From an uncultured Eubacterium sp. (GTDB lineage Bacteria; Bacillota; Clostridia; Lachnospirales; Lachnospiraceae), in contig CAJTSV010000059.1 in assembly GCA_910579075.1 (NCBI GenBank), positions 1 through 23,717 on the forward strand: DNA of 23,717 bases, read 5' to 3'. Numbering within the stretch: the stretch's first letter is position 1; each line of letters begins with the position of its first letter. Positions 1-6,512 of the stretch are shown in pieces. The notes below the pieces were generated by a model. That model searched no databases. It saw nothing but the letters and a program-made list of their open reading frames with translations, and was not told the origin of the DNA. Both the position numbers and the translations under genes were made by a program.

Positions 1-78
1 ACTATTTCTTTAATATAGTTGAGTTCGTCTGGAAATTGATGTATAATGATGATGTTGTTTTAGTGGTGACTTTTGCGG

Positions 79-1392
79 TCAATTTCGATAGCAGAAGCTC
101 ATAGGGATCTTGAACCTTTTCTGGCGTGGAAAGGCTCTCCCCGGCCTGACTGCCTCAATATTGCTGGCAATCAGGCTCTCCACATCCATGACGCTTTTTC
201 CGTCATGGATGCGCAGAAACTTCCTGCATGTCTTTACAGCTTCTGAATAATTTACCTGATATTCATGTTTCCTCCCTTGTTTTTCAACTTCCACATGGAA
301 AGCTGTCTCTGAACAGAAATTATGCAGTATGGCCCTTGCCCATATTTCCTGCACGGCATACTCGTATTTCTTCGAATGGAGCGCTTTCAGGCATAGGGGG
401 TATTTGATATCGCGACAGGCGTTTTCCCGGCCCCAGCGCAGATGGTAAAGTTCTTTAAAATCATCCATATCGAACTCATAGTCCGGCAGGTTTGTAATGA
501 GGTTTTCGAAGGAGCCGGGGGATATCTCAACCCGGATGACCCGCAGTGAAATGCCGTATTCAGGCCTGGCATCCGTGAGATAATCCATAGGGACTTTTCT
601 GCATATATGCCGGTAATCCTCCGCGCGTTCCGGATGCCCGTGTTTTTTCTTTGACTGGGAGCGGGTCAGGATGCGTTCCACATGCAGGTCAGGTTCTTTC
701 ACTCCTTCCATGCTGCAGCCAGGGATTCCCCCGGTCTTTTTATCCGTGCAGCGGATCAGGAAATACTGGCCGTTTTCAATGACATGCGCGAAGTTATTAT
801 AGGATGCATAGCCCCTGTCGCCCATATAGACCGTCATAAGGCTTCCGCCGGCAGAATCAACCATCTGGCAGAATGCGCTGTATTCATTGCGCTTCCTGCC
901 TGGCTGGATGACCAGGTCTGTGAAGCGTCTGTCGAGTATGGAATAGCATGCGTTTATGCAGGCCTGGTTATAGCCTTTTGGGGATTTTTCAGTTGGCTCA
1001 TAGAAGGTGTCCGGGTCATCCGGATTACGGAAGATATCCAGCGCGGAGCCGTCGCAGGCAACCAGCCGGTACTTCCCGTTAAAAAGCCTGTCCTCCAGTT
1101 TTCTGCTGAATGCGAAAAACAGACATCTTAACGCCCTATCCTTCAGCTTTTGGAGCTGCTTATAAAAAGCGGCTTTGGAAGGGGCGTCCACAGAACGTCC
1201 AAAATATGTGTAGATTTCCTCTTTGATGCAGTCCCCTTCCATGGTAAGAAACATGAGAAGGAGCTTCTTAAAGCCAAGCTTCCGGTTGCGGGTGAAATCC
1301 TTTCCCGGCCTTTTTGCATACCTTTCAGGGTCTGCCGCCAATTCGTCAATTGCGGCAAGCAGAATTGCTTTTACAGAATCAGAATACTTCAT
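79..1392 (-). CDS. IS4-family DDE transposase
   Basis: This 437-residue protein is a cut-and-paste DDE transposase (RNase H-like fold) that would bind the element's ends and move it. The catalytic residues are visible: D114 in ACDGS, D192 in GDRGY and E323. E323 lies in a textbook IS4 YREK signature, with Y316, R319, E323 and K330 at spacing Y-2-R-3-E-6-K. The length is normal for the family and there is no frameshift. On the minus strand AAGGAGG (1401-1407) lies 8 bases before the ATG, which supports this start. The gene fills nearly the whole element, leaving about 60 bases on the 3' side and 120 on the 5' side. Confidence 0.93.
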   Translation of the reverse strand: MKYSDSVKAILLAAIDELAADPERYAKRPGKDFTRNRKLGFKKLLLMFLTMEGDCIKEEIYTYFGRSVDAPSKAAFYKQLQKLKDRALRCLFFAFSRKLEDRLFNGKYRLVACDGSALDIFRNPDDPDTFYEPTEKSPKGYNQACINACYSILDRRFTDLVIQPGRKRNEYSAFCQMVDSAGGSLMTVYMGDRGYASYNNFAHVIENGQYFLIRCTDKKTGGIPGCSMEGVKEPDLHVERILTRSQSKKKHGHPERAEDYRHICRKVPMDYLTDARPEYGISLRVIRVEISPGSFENLITNLPDYEFDMDDFKELYHLRWGRENACRDIKYPLCLKALHSKKYEYAVQEIWARAILHNFCSETAFHVEVEKQGRKHEYQVNYSEAVKTCRKFLRIHDGKSVMDVESLIASNIEAVRPGRAFPRQKRFKIPMSFCYRN

Positions 1393-1440
1393 AATGTGTG
1401 CCTCCTTAGATTAAAAATAAGATTCATTTCCAAATCCAAG

Positions 1441-1485
1441 GGCCGCTTTCGTTTCCTCTAAAATTCATCAGAAACGAAAGCGGCC
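1441..1485. repeat. 15-bp perfect inverted repeat in the IS 5' region
   Basis: GGCCGCTTTCGTTTC (1441-1455) pairs perfectly with GAAACGAAAGCGGCC (1471-1485) across a 15-base loop. It lies between the right end of the insertion sequence and the transposase ribosome site. On the minus strand it is not followed by a T-run, so it is not a standard intrinsic terminator. A likely role is a barrier to transcription or translation entering the transposase gene from outside, by analogy with IS10 and IS50; that role is inferred. Confidence 0.7.
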
Positions 1486-1540
1486 ACACATTTTCGGTAT
1501 TATGTCAACTATTTTTTATAAAATGTTTCTAAAAATTTGA

Positions 1541-1626
1541 GTTACTGGCAGGAAAAAGGAAAATTCTGCCTGAAAGGCAGAATTTTCCTAAAGTAAATGA
1601 CATTGGTTCACTCCGTAACCAGTAAC
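1541..1626. repeat. nested inverted repeats flanking the IS
   Basis: The outer arms are GTTACTGG (1541-1548) and CCAGTAAC (1619-1626). Inside them lies a perfect 14-bp stem, AGGAAAATTCTGCC (1557-1570) with GGCAGAATTTTCCT (1576-1589), closed by the loop TGAAA. Read on the minus strand, the inner hairpin is followed by TTTTT (complement of 1553-1557), so it could be a minus-strand terminator protecting the SGNH gene side from the IS side. Read on the plus strand there is no T-run. The nested layout also resembles a small non-autonomous repeat element. Confidence 0.55.
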
Positions 1627-1679
1627 CTTCGCAAATCCATGTTAATATATGGAATATCTAGCAATTCTATGTTATTCTA

Positions 1680-1688
1680 TGATAAAAT
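1680..1688 (+). promoter_or_regulatory. extended -10 promoter of the SGNH hydrolase gene
   Basis: TG (1680-1681), one spacer base, then TAAAAT (1683-1688) form an extended -10 box about 35 bases before the chosen start. No convincing -35 lies 16-18 bases upstream, which extended -10 promoters tolerate. Confidence 0.4.
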
Positions 1689-1722
1689 AAACGAAAACAA
1701 ATAGAATGGAGAGATGTCTATC

Positions 1723-2988
1723 ATGAAGGCAAGAAACAACACACACACAAACCGCATCCTGTCCCTGGCCTGTGCCGTCGTCATGCTGTGCACATCCATG
1801 CTGCAGATTCTGGCAGGAGCTGTTCCGGTGCATGCGGCAGGAACCGGGGGAATTAAAGGGAACCACCTGCCAGCGGGGTATGTGACAGAAGAACAGATGA
1901 AGCTGGCAAATCCATGGACGGAGATAAACGAAGGCCCTCTGTACAATGTCATGCGCAAGGCACAGAGCGGCCAGCGTGTTAACATTGCGTTTATCGGCGG
2001 TTCCATTACGAAAGGCACGATGTCCACGGGCACGCGCGATGCGGGCATGAGCAAGAAGCTGCCGTATGTGGAATATGTCATCGACTGGTGGTACAAAAAA
2101 TTCCCGAAAGCGGATTTATATTTTGTCAATGCCGGAATCAGCGCTACCGATTCTTATCTGGGCGTGCACCGCGTGCAGAAGGACGTGCTGGATAAAAAAC
2201 CGGACCTGGTATTTGTGGAATTTGCGGTTAACGATAAAAAAACAGCACACCATAAGCAGTCCTATGAAAACCTGATACGCAAAATACTGGCAGCGGATTC
2301 CAAGCCGGCCGTCATGCTGCTGTTTATGGCAAAGCTCAATGGCTGGAGCTGTGAGGTACAGCAGGCGCAGATTGGCCAGCACTATAAGCTGCCGATGCTC
2401 AGTTACGGAAGCGTCATGAAAGATATGATAAACAATGGCATATATACCATGGAAGAACTGTCCGGGGACGCGATTCATCCGTCTGCGGTAGGCAGTGCCA
2501 TCGCAGGGGAAATCATTGTCCGGTATCTGGATAAATTAGAAGCAAAATCCATGGGTGAGGTTTCTTATAAAAAGACGCCCTCGCAGTATATCACTTCAAA
2601 AAAATATGACGGTGCAAAGGTGCTGTCCTGTAAAAACATTTCCATACAGAGAATGGGCACCTTTGAAGCAACCAGCAAGAGCCGTACCTTTCAAAATAAC
2701 CTGACAAGCAGCAGCGGGAACGGTGACCTGACTTTTCAGGTGACCGCAAAAAGTATCGGGATTCTGTTTGCGCAGCAGATAAATGGCCGGGGCGGGCAGT
2801 TTGATGTTTATGTAGATGGAAAAAAAACGGCACAGATAGATGCTGACAATACCGGCGGAAGGCATACGAAGCCGGGAGCCGTGCCCTGTTATTCTTCCAA
2901 AACAAAAAAGACACATACCGTGCGTATCGTCCGCAGCGGCCGTTCATCCGGCCAGGCGCTTACCATCTATGCCGTGCTTGTTTCCTGA
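1723..2988 (+). CDS. secreted SGNH/GDSL-type hydrolase
   Basis: This 421-residue protein is probably an exported esterase acting on acyl groups of polysaccharide or cell-envelope glycans; the substrate is unknown. It has the SGNH blocks in order: nucleophile S94 in GGSIT, oxyanion G138 in NAGIS, N170 in AVND, and D249/H252 in GDAIHPS. The first block reads GGS rather than GDS, as in many carbohydrate-esterase relatives. An N-terminal signal peptide ends near VHA/AG (about residue 39). Residues from about 265 to the end form a beta-rich C-terminal domain of unknown type. The ATG at 1723 is chosen because GGAGAG (1708-1713) is 9 bases upstream; the in-frame ATG at 1714 would leave no spacing. 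It is followed on the same strand by a separately promoted membrane-protein gene. Confidence 0.82.
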   Translation: MKARNNTHTNRILSLACAVVMLCTSMLQILAGAVPVHAAGTGGIKGNHLPAGYVTEEQMKLANPWTEINEGPLYNVMRKAQSGQRVNIAFIGGSITKGTMSTGTRDAGMSKKLPYVEYVIDWWYKKFPKADLYFVNAGISATDSYLGVHRVQKDVLDKKPDLVFVEFAVNDKKTAHHKQSYENLIRKILAADSKPAVMLLFMAKLNGWSCEVQQAQIGQHYKLPMLSYGSVMKDMINNGIYTMEELSGDAIHPSAVGSAIAGEIIVRYLDKLEAKSMGEVSYKKTPSQYITSKKYDGAKVLSCKNISIQRMGTFEATSKSRTFQNNLTSSSGNGDLTFQVTAKSIGILFAQQINGRGGQFDVYVDGKKTAQIDADNTGGRHTKPGAVPCYSSKTKKTHTVRIVRSGRSSGQALTIYAVLVS

Positions 2989-3014
2989 TACATAAAAACC
3001 TTTCCGGTCATGCA

Positions 3015-3043
3015 TTGAATTCTAAAAAAGAATGTGATAGAAT
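3015..3043 (+). promoter_or_regulatory. promoter of the membrane-protein gene
   Basis: TTGAAT (3015-3020) and TAGAAT (3038-3043) are spaced by exactly 17 bases. A TG one base before the -10 makes it an extended -10. It sits 87 bases before the start at 3130, so this gene is probably transcribed independently of the SGNH hydrolase gene. Confidence 0.6.
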
Positions 3044-3129
3044 GCCAATAGCTGTGCAGGCGCTGAAGCTGTGGACAGTAACAGCATATGGGCGGGAACA
3101 GCCGTATATGGAAAGGAAATGGAAGGATT

Positions 3130-4623
3130 ATGGCACAGGAAAAGAAATACAGATTAGGAGAGCTGGAATTTAATACCGAGCAGGAATACCGGGACGCTGC
3201 CATGGATTTGAAACGGATTAAGGGAATTGTGGATAAATACGACCCGGAAGACCCGGAACAGGCAAAAAGAATACTTGCGTCTATCCATGCACATCCAGAG
3301 ACATTCCGTTCTCCTTATGGCAGAAAATTTAAAGAAAAACTGGAAGCTGCGGCCCGCAGGGGGATGAGCTCTGCAGCTGCTGGCCGGACAGCCCGGGCCG
3401 GACAGCCTGTGGCAGAAGAAAAAACGCTGCAGGGTGCAAAGCGCAGGCCTTTTGGGGGCTTTGGAAAACACGGCCAGTCCGGCGCGGATAAAGCGGCAAA
3501 GAAAGAAAGGGCTGCGGCCAGGGCAGGCAGGAGAACGAATCCGGACGGCTCCGAAAAAGAAAAATTTCAGATATTTACACCGAAAAATTTTGCTATCGGC
3601 GTTGTAATCGTGGCCTGTGTGGTGATATTCAGCATACTGTCTCCGCGCTTTTTTAAATTAAACAGCAGCGGCGACAGCAACGGGGACATCCGGCGGAATA
3701 TGGTGACGGCTTATGCCAAAAGCCAGGCAGAGCTGAAAATGCAGCTGTATACTTATTATTTCAACGTTGTCGGGCAGACAGAGGAAGAAGCGCAGAAGGA
3801 CGCAGAGGAAGGACTCGGCCATTATGTCATGGATTTATCCGACCGCACGGTCAGCACCATGACAGATTCCGAAATTTCGGATATATACAGCCGGCTTGTG
3901 GAAGGCGGCGATATCCAAAATAACAGCTTTGTGGAACCGGCAGAAATTACCGTATTAAAAGACAAACTGGTGGCAGCGGGGCTTTCCGGCAATACAGGAA
4001 ACGGCGTGGAAGGCGAAACAGCAGTGATGGCAGCCGTAAATAACATGATGGCCTACCAGCAGCGCGTATTTTCATCCCTCTGCTATGGATATTCCCTGCT
4101 CGGAAATTCGGACGAAAATGCACGGGAATATGCCAGCGAAGACATGAATGCAATGTTTGGCGAGGTCATTTTTGAATATAAGCTGGGAGAAGAAGACAAA
4201 CAGAGTTATTTCGACAGCTTTGTAAAACGCGGGCTGATAAAAGACAGCCAGGTTGTGCGGTTTTCGGCAGACCCGACAGCATACAACCTGCCAGAGCTGA
4301 CTCCGGCCATTGAAGTATCAATACGAGGCGGAGAATCCAAAGCATACCAGTGCAGCATGATAAGCTATGCGCCGGCAGCAAGCGTGTTTTATGAAATACA
4401 CAAAGGAAAGCAGAAAGGGTATCTGTGTTTTCGCAACAATGGCGGAAATACCGACTATATCCAGCTGGGGGACAATACCGTGACGGCGCAGGGAGACTTC
4501 TTTATGCTTGCAGGCTCGGAGCTGACAACAGGAAAATGGTTTTATAACAACCAGAATATTGGCATACTGATGAATGGAGATACGAGCAGCCTGATTTCCT
4601 ATGTGCATGATTTGAATTATTAA
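3130..4623 (+). CDS. single-pass membrane protein with a sortase-like N-terminal module
   Basis: I do not recognise the whole 497-residue protein. Residues 5-75 (beginning KKYRLGELEFNTEQEY) align without gaps with the N-terminus of the class B sortase at 17257-18399. A basic, Ala/Gly-rich linker follows, then one transmembrane helix at about 154-174 (AIGVVIVACVVIFSIL), then an extracellular part of about 320 residues with no family I know. The topology is N-terminus in, C-terminus out. It has no sortase catalytic residues. ATG 3130 is preferred because GGAAGG (3121-3126) precedes it; an in-frame ATG at 3088 lacks a ribosome site. It ends at a strong terminator (4675-4722). Confidence 0.72.
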   Translation: MAQEKKYRLGELEFNTEQEYRDAAMDLKRIKGIVDKYDPEDPEQAKRILASIHAHPETFRSPYGRKFKEKLEAAARRGMSSAAAGRTARAGQPVAEEKTLQGAKRRPFGGFGKHGQSGADKAAKKERAAARAGRRTNPDGSEKEKFQIFTPKNFAIGVVIVACVVIFSILSPRFFKLNSSGDSNGDIRRNMVTAYAKSQAELKMQLYTYYFNVVGQTEEEAQKDAEEGLGHYVMDLSDRTVSTMTDSEISDIYSRLVEGGDIQNNSFVEPAEITVLKDKLVAAGLSGNTGNGVEGETAVMAAVNNMMAYQQRVFSSLCYGYSLLGNSDENAREYASEDMNAMFGEVIFEYKLGEEDKQSYFDSFVKRGLIKDSQVVRFSADPTAYNLPELTPAIEVSIRGGESKAYQCSMISYAPAASVFYEIHKGKQKGYLCFRNNGGNTDYIQLGDNTVTAQGDFFMLAGSELTTGKWFYNNQNIGILMNGDTSSLISYVHDLNY

Positions 4624-4674
4624 CAGAAAAGATTAAAATACAGAAAAGATTGAAATATAGAACGGAATCTGGAT

Positions 4675-4722
4675 AAAAAGCATGATGCAGAAGCTTTTCA
4701 GCGGGCTGCAGCATGCTTTTTT
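4675..4722. terminator. bidirectional intrinsic terminator between convergent genes
   Basis: AAAAAGCATGATGCAG (4675-4690) pairs with CTGCAGCATGCTTTTT (4706-4721) with one internal mismatch and a 15-base loop. A T-run follows on the plus strand and the A-run at 4675-4679 supplies a T-run on the minus strand. It can serve both the membrane-protein gene and the thiT-like gene. Confidence 0.85.
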
Positions 4723-4753
4723 GCCATCTGCATTTTCAAACACGCTGCCAGAT

Positions 4754-5299
4754 TCAGGCAAACTGGCGGATGCGTGCTATGGCGTGCTTTACAGGCGGCA
4801 GGGACAGCAGGAGCACGGTCAGGATGGCTTCCGGGATAATGTACGTTCCGTTATAAAATAAAGAATAAACTGGCACGGTCATATGATAATCAGCGGCATA
4901 TGACCCGAAGAAAATAATGCCGGACCAGAAAGCAAAAAAGTACCGCCCAAGCACCCCTGCAAAATACCCGGTGACAAGGCCGTGCTTCTGGTTACGGAAA
5001 AAGCCGGAAAGGCCCAGTGCCCCAAACCCGAGCGGGTAATCAATAATGACCTGCGGAATTGTAAAAAAGACCGGCTCCAGTATAAATTGAAGCACGCCAT
5101 ATGCAGCCGCAGCCATAATGCCCGTGCGCGGGCCATACAGATATCCGGGCAGTGCAATCAGGAGCATGCTGAATAACGTAACCGAGCCGCCCATTGGCAG
5201 ATTGGCAAATTTAATCATGGATGTGATGGAAGCCAGCGCAATGGCAGCTGCTGAAAATACAAGCTGTTTCGCAGGAATGCGTGTCTGTGTCTGATTCAT
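4754..5299 (-). CDS. thiT: ECF transporter S-component for thiamine (ThiT family)
   Basis: This 181-residue integral membrane protein is the substrate-binding subunit of an energy-coupling-factor importer, most likely for thiamine. Length and about six hydrophobic helices fit ThiT. The family hallmarks are present in order: MGGSVTL near residue 37, then YGVLQ..LEP, then QVIIDYPLGFGALGLSG. The EcfA ATPases and EcfT subunit are not in the window; group II ECF S-components normally share these with other S-components elsewhere on the chromosome. ATG 5299 is preferred because AAGGAG on the minus strand (about 5307-5312) precedes it by 7 bases; an ATG at 5317 has no such site. No TPP-riboswitch consensus is visible upstream. 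Confidence 0.85.
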   Translation of the reverse strand: MNQTQTRIPAKQLVFSAAAIALASITSMIKFANLPMGGSVTLFSMLLIALPGYLYGPRTGIMAAAAYGVLQFILEPVFFTIPQVIIDYPLGFGALGLSGFFRNQKHGLVTGYFAGVLGRYFFAFWSGIIFFGSYAADYHMTVPVYSLFYNGTYIIPEAILTVLLLSLPPVKHAIARIRQFA

Positions 5300-5329
5300 G
5301 GTTTTTCTCCTTTTCATCTGTATTTTCAG

Positions 5330-5358
5330 ACTATAGCATATTTGCGTTCAGGATGCAA
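5330..5358 (-). promoter_or_regulatory. promoter of the thiT-like gene
   Basis: On the minus strand TTGCAT (5353-5358) and TATAGT (5330-5335) are separated by 17 bases. The bases before the -10 read TGC, giving an extended -10. The start codon follows about 30 bases later, too close for a TPP riboswitch in the leader. Confidence 0.6.
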
Positions 5359-5432
5359 TGGGAGCGTAATTTTTAAAAAAAGACAAAAATTTGCATTTTT
5401 TTTCATTTTCCTCTTTTCTTTTTGCTCGAATA

Positions 5433-5441
5433 TGGTATAAT
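5433..5441 (+). promoter_or_regulatory. perfect extended -10 upstream of an intergenic transcript
   Basis: TGGTATAAT (5433-5441) is an exact extended -10 consensus on the plus strand, in the gap between two minus-strand genes. A T-rich tract lies upstream but there is no good -35. No plausible coding gene starts downstream, so it probably drives the RNA described at 5448-5589. Confidence 0.55.
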
Positions 5442-5447
5442 AATGGT

Positions 5448-5589
5448 GAAACACATTTGAACAGTCAGCAGATAGTACTTTTTACACTTTTACGAAAGAT
5501 AAAACAAACTGTTTCAAACGTGGCGGTAAATCATATCCAGGACAGGCGTGCATGCAGAAATATAAGCCTTCCTGGATATGGTTTTTTTA
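5448..5589 (+). ncRNA. candidate small RNA, about 140 nt
   Basis: A perfect extended -10 (5433-5441) and a strong intrinsic terminator (5532-5589) enclose a region with no credible reading frame, pointing to a short plus-strand transcript. Two structures are predicted: TTTGAACAGT (5456-5465) with ACTGTTTCAAA (5508-5518), with one bulge, and the terminator stem itself. It matches neither the SRP RNA nor the 6S RNA pattern as I know them. It is antisense to nothing in the window and ends about 20 bases before the convergent minus-strand gene. A tiny frame (ATG at 5443, MVKHI) overlaps the start and is probably meaningless. Confidence 0.45.
5532..5589 (+). terminator. intrinsic terminator of the candidate small RNA
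   Basis: CATATCCAGGA (5532-5542) pairs perfectly with TCCTGGATATG (5570-5580). After one bulged base the stem continues with AGGC/GCCT. GTTTTTTTA follows at 5581-5589. The T-run is only on the plus-strand side, so it terminates plus-strand transcription. Confidence 0.8.
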
Positions 5590-5610
5590 TTGGAAAAATG
5601 TGCAGGGCCG

Positions 5611-6207
5611 TTAATCCCAGATTATCAGCTGCATAAATTTTTTTGCTGCACGCAGTACCCTGGCAGATAAGTATATGGCAGGCAGCTTTTTCTTTGAATA
5701 ACACCATAGCGGATGGTCTTTTGTCATATCTGCCAGGTATTGTGTAAAATACTGCTCCCAGCTGGCATATTCGCTGCTGTCAATATAATTTTCTGGCTGG
5801 CTGAGTATCTGTGCGCTGTCCGCGCCTGGAATCACATCAGCACGAAGCAGCAGCCATTCAAAAGATTCCGGCGCATAGAGTATCGTATCGTGTACAGCTG
5901 ACAGATATTCATGCATATCCTTTATTTCGGAGCCAGGTGCAGCACCGTCTGCGATAAGCAGTTTTTTGCCGTTTACCGTCCTGCTTTCCAGAATCCATTT
6001 TGCACAGTTATCCTCGCAGGTGGACGCGTTAAATATTTTTTCCGGTTCATTCAGCATCAAAAGCAGTGTTTTTGTACCGCCGGATAACCGTTCCGGGGGA
6101 ATCTGTCCCAGAACCGGGCTGCTGATGCATTCGCCGCTTAAAACCTCTGAGCTGTCAATATCCCGGATAATTGCCCTGGCCAGGTCTGATTCCAGCCATT
6201 CCTCCAA
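5611..6207 (-). pseudogene. 5'-truncated DUF4869-like gene
   Basis: The open frame gives 198 residues from a TTG. Residues 1 to about 110 (EEWLES, SPVLG, LSGGTKTLLLM, KIFNASTCEDNCAKWIL) match the DUF4869 pattern as I remember it, but the usual first 20-25 residues are missing. A stop codon lies only four codons upstream of the TTG. GGAGG (6201-6205) overlaps the start instead of preceding it, and the ATG just after it is out of frame and soon stops. Residues from about 111 on (SFEWLLLRAD, SEYASWEQYF, YSKKKLP) look like a second segment of unknown family fused to the end. It is probably a decaying remnant; a functional short protein with an unusual start is less likely. DUF4869 has no established function. 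Confidence 0.5.
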
Positions 6208-6226
6208 AATAATTTTTTATGGGGTT

Positions 6227-6255
6227 ATTATATATGAGAAAAGCTCAAATGATAA
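6227..6255 (-). promoter_or_regulatory. possible promoter of the truncated DUF4869-like gene
   Basis: On the minus strand TTATCA (6250-6255) and TATAAT (6227-6232) are spaced by 17 bases and point at the truncated gene. The region is very AT-rich, so chance matches are likely. Confidence 0.3.
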
Positions 6256-6282
6256 TAAAAAGTAACTTATTAAAGTTTTCGA

Positions 6283-6311
6283 TTGTCTTTTATGTATCAC
6301 AGTGGTATAAT
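6283..6311 (+). promoter_or_regulatory. strong promoter of the Rpn-family nuclease gene
   Basis: TTGTCT (6283-6288), a 17-base spacer, and TATAAT (6306-6311) preceded by TGG give a near-consensus promoter with an extended -10. Transcription should begin near 6318, leaving a leader of about 195 bases before the start codon. Confidence 0.7.
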
Positions 6312-6512
6312 TCATATAAAGCATATTTTCTCCATGCAGGCGCGGCTTCTGCATGCCAGGGGATGAAAATCCCGTCATGAACGGCAAATCTGAGCGGATG
6401 CCAGGGGCATACCGCGGTCGAAATTACAGAAAATCCATGCTTTGATACCAGAATAAAATAAGGCAGGGATTTTCCATGACAGGATTCCCTGCGGCAGACA
6501 GGAGGAAAACAC
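6312..6512 (+). other. long 5' leader of the Rpn gene
   Basis: About 195 transcribed bases precede the nuclease gene. They contain two copies of ATGCCAGGGG (6353-6362 and 6398-6407) and a hairpin just before the ribosome site (GCAGGGA with TCCCTGC). A 30-codon frame (6353-6445) runs through it without a visible ribosome site. I recognise no riboswitch class. Confidence 0.35.

Larger units (their letters stand above)
15..1512 (-). mobile_element. IS4-family insertion sequence
   Basis: The element contains one transposase gene on the minus strand. Inward-facing 8-base matches bound it: ATAGTTGA at 15-22 and its reverse complement TCAACTAT at 1505-1512. The identity falls off quickly beyond these 8 bases, so the exact ends are tentative. 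No clear target-site duplication can be called, because only 14 bases lie outside the left end. A strong inverted repeat (1441-1485) sits between the right end and the transposase start, a place where insertion sequences often carry structures that limit read-through expression. The transposase frame is uninterrupted, so the element may still be active. Confidence 0.65.

Noticed and set aside
1..1519. Target-site duplication of the IS4 element (ACTATTTCTTTA near 1 versus ACTATTTTTTAT near 1508)
   Set aside because: The right-hand copy overlaps the putative terminal repeat and the match is imperfect in AT-rich sequence.
5318..5460. TPP riboswitch before the thiamine S-component gene
   Set aside because: No CTGAGA-type or ACCTGATCTGG-type block is present on the minus strand, and the promoter leaves only a short leader.
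5391..5636. Plus-strand open frame of 81 codons
   Set aside because: It runs through the extended -10 and the terminator of the small-RNA unit, has no ribosome site, and overlaps the end of the minus-strand gene.
6353..6445. 30-codon frame in the Rpn leader (starts MPGDENPVMNGK)
   Set aside because: There is no visible ribosome site and no recognisable features; kept only as part of the leader description.
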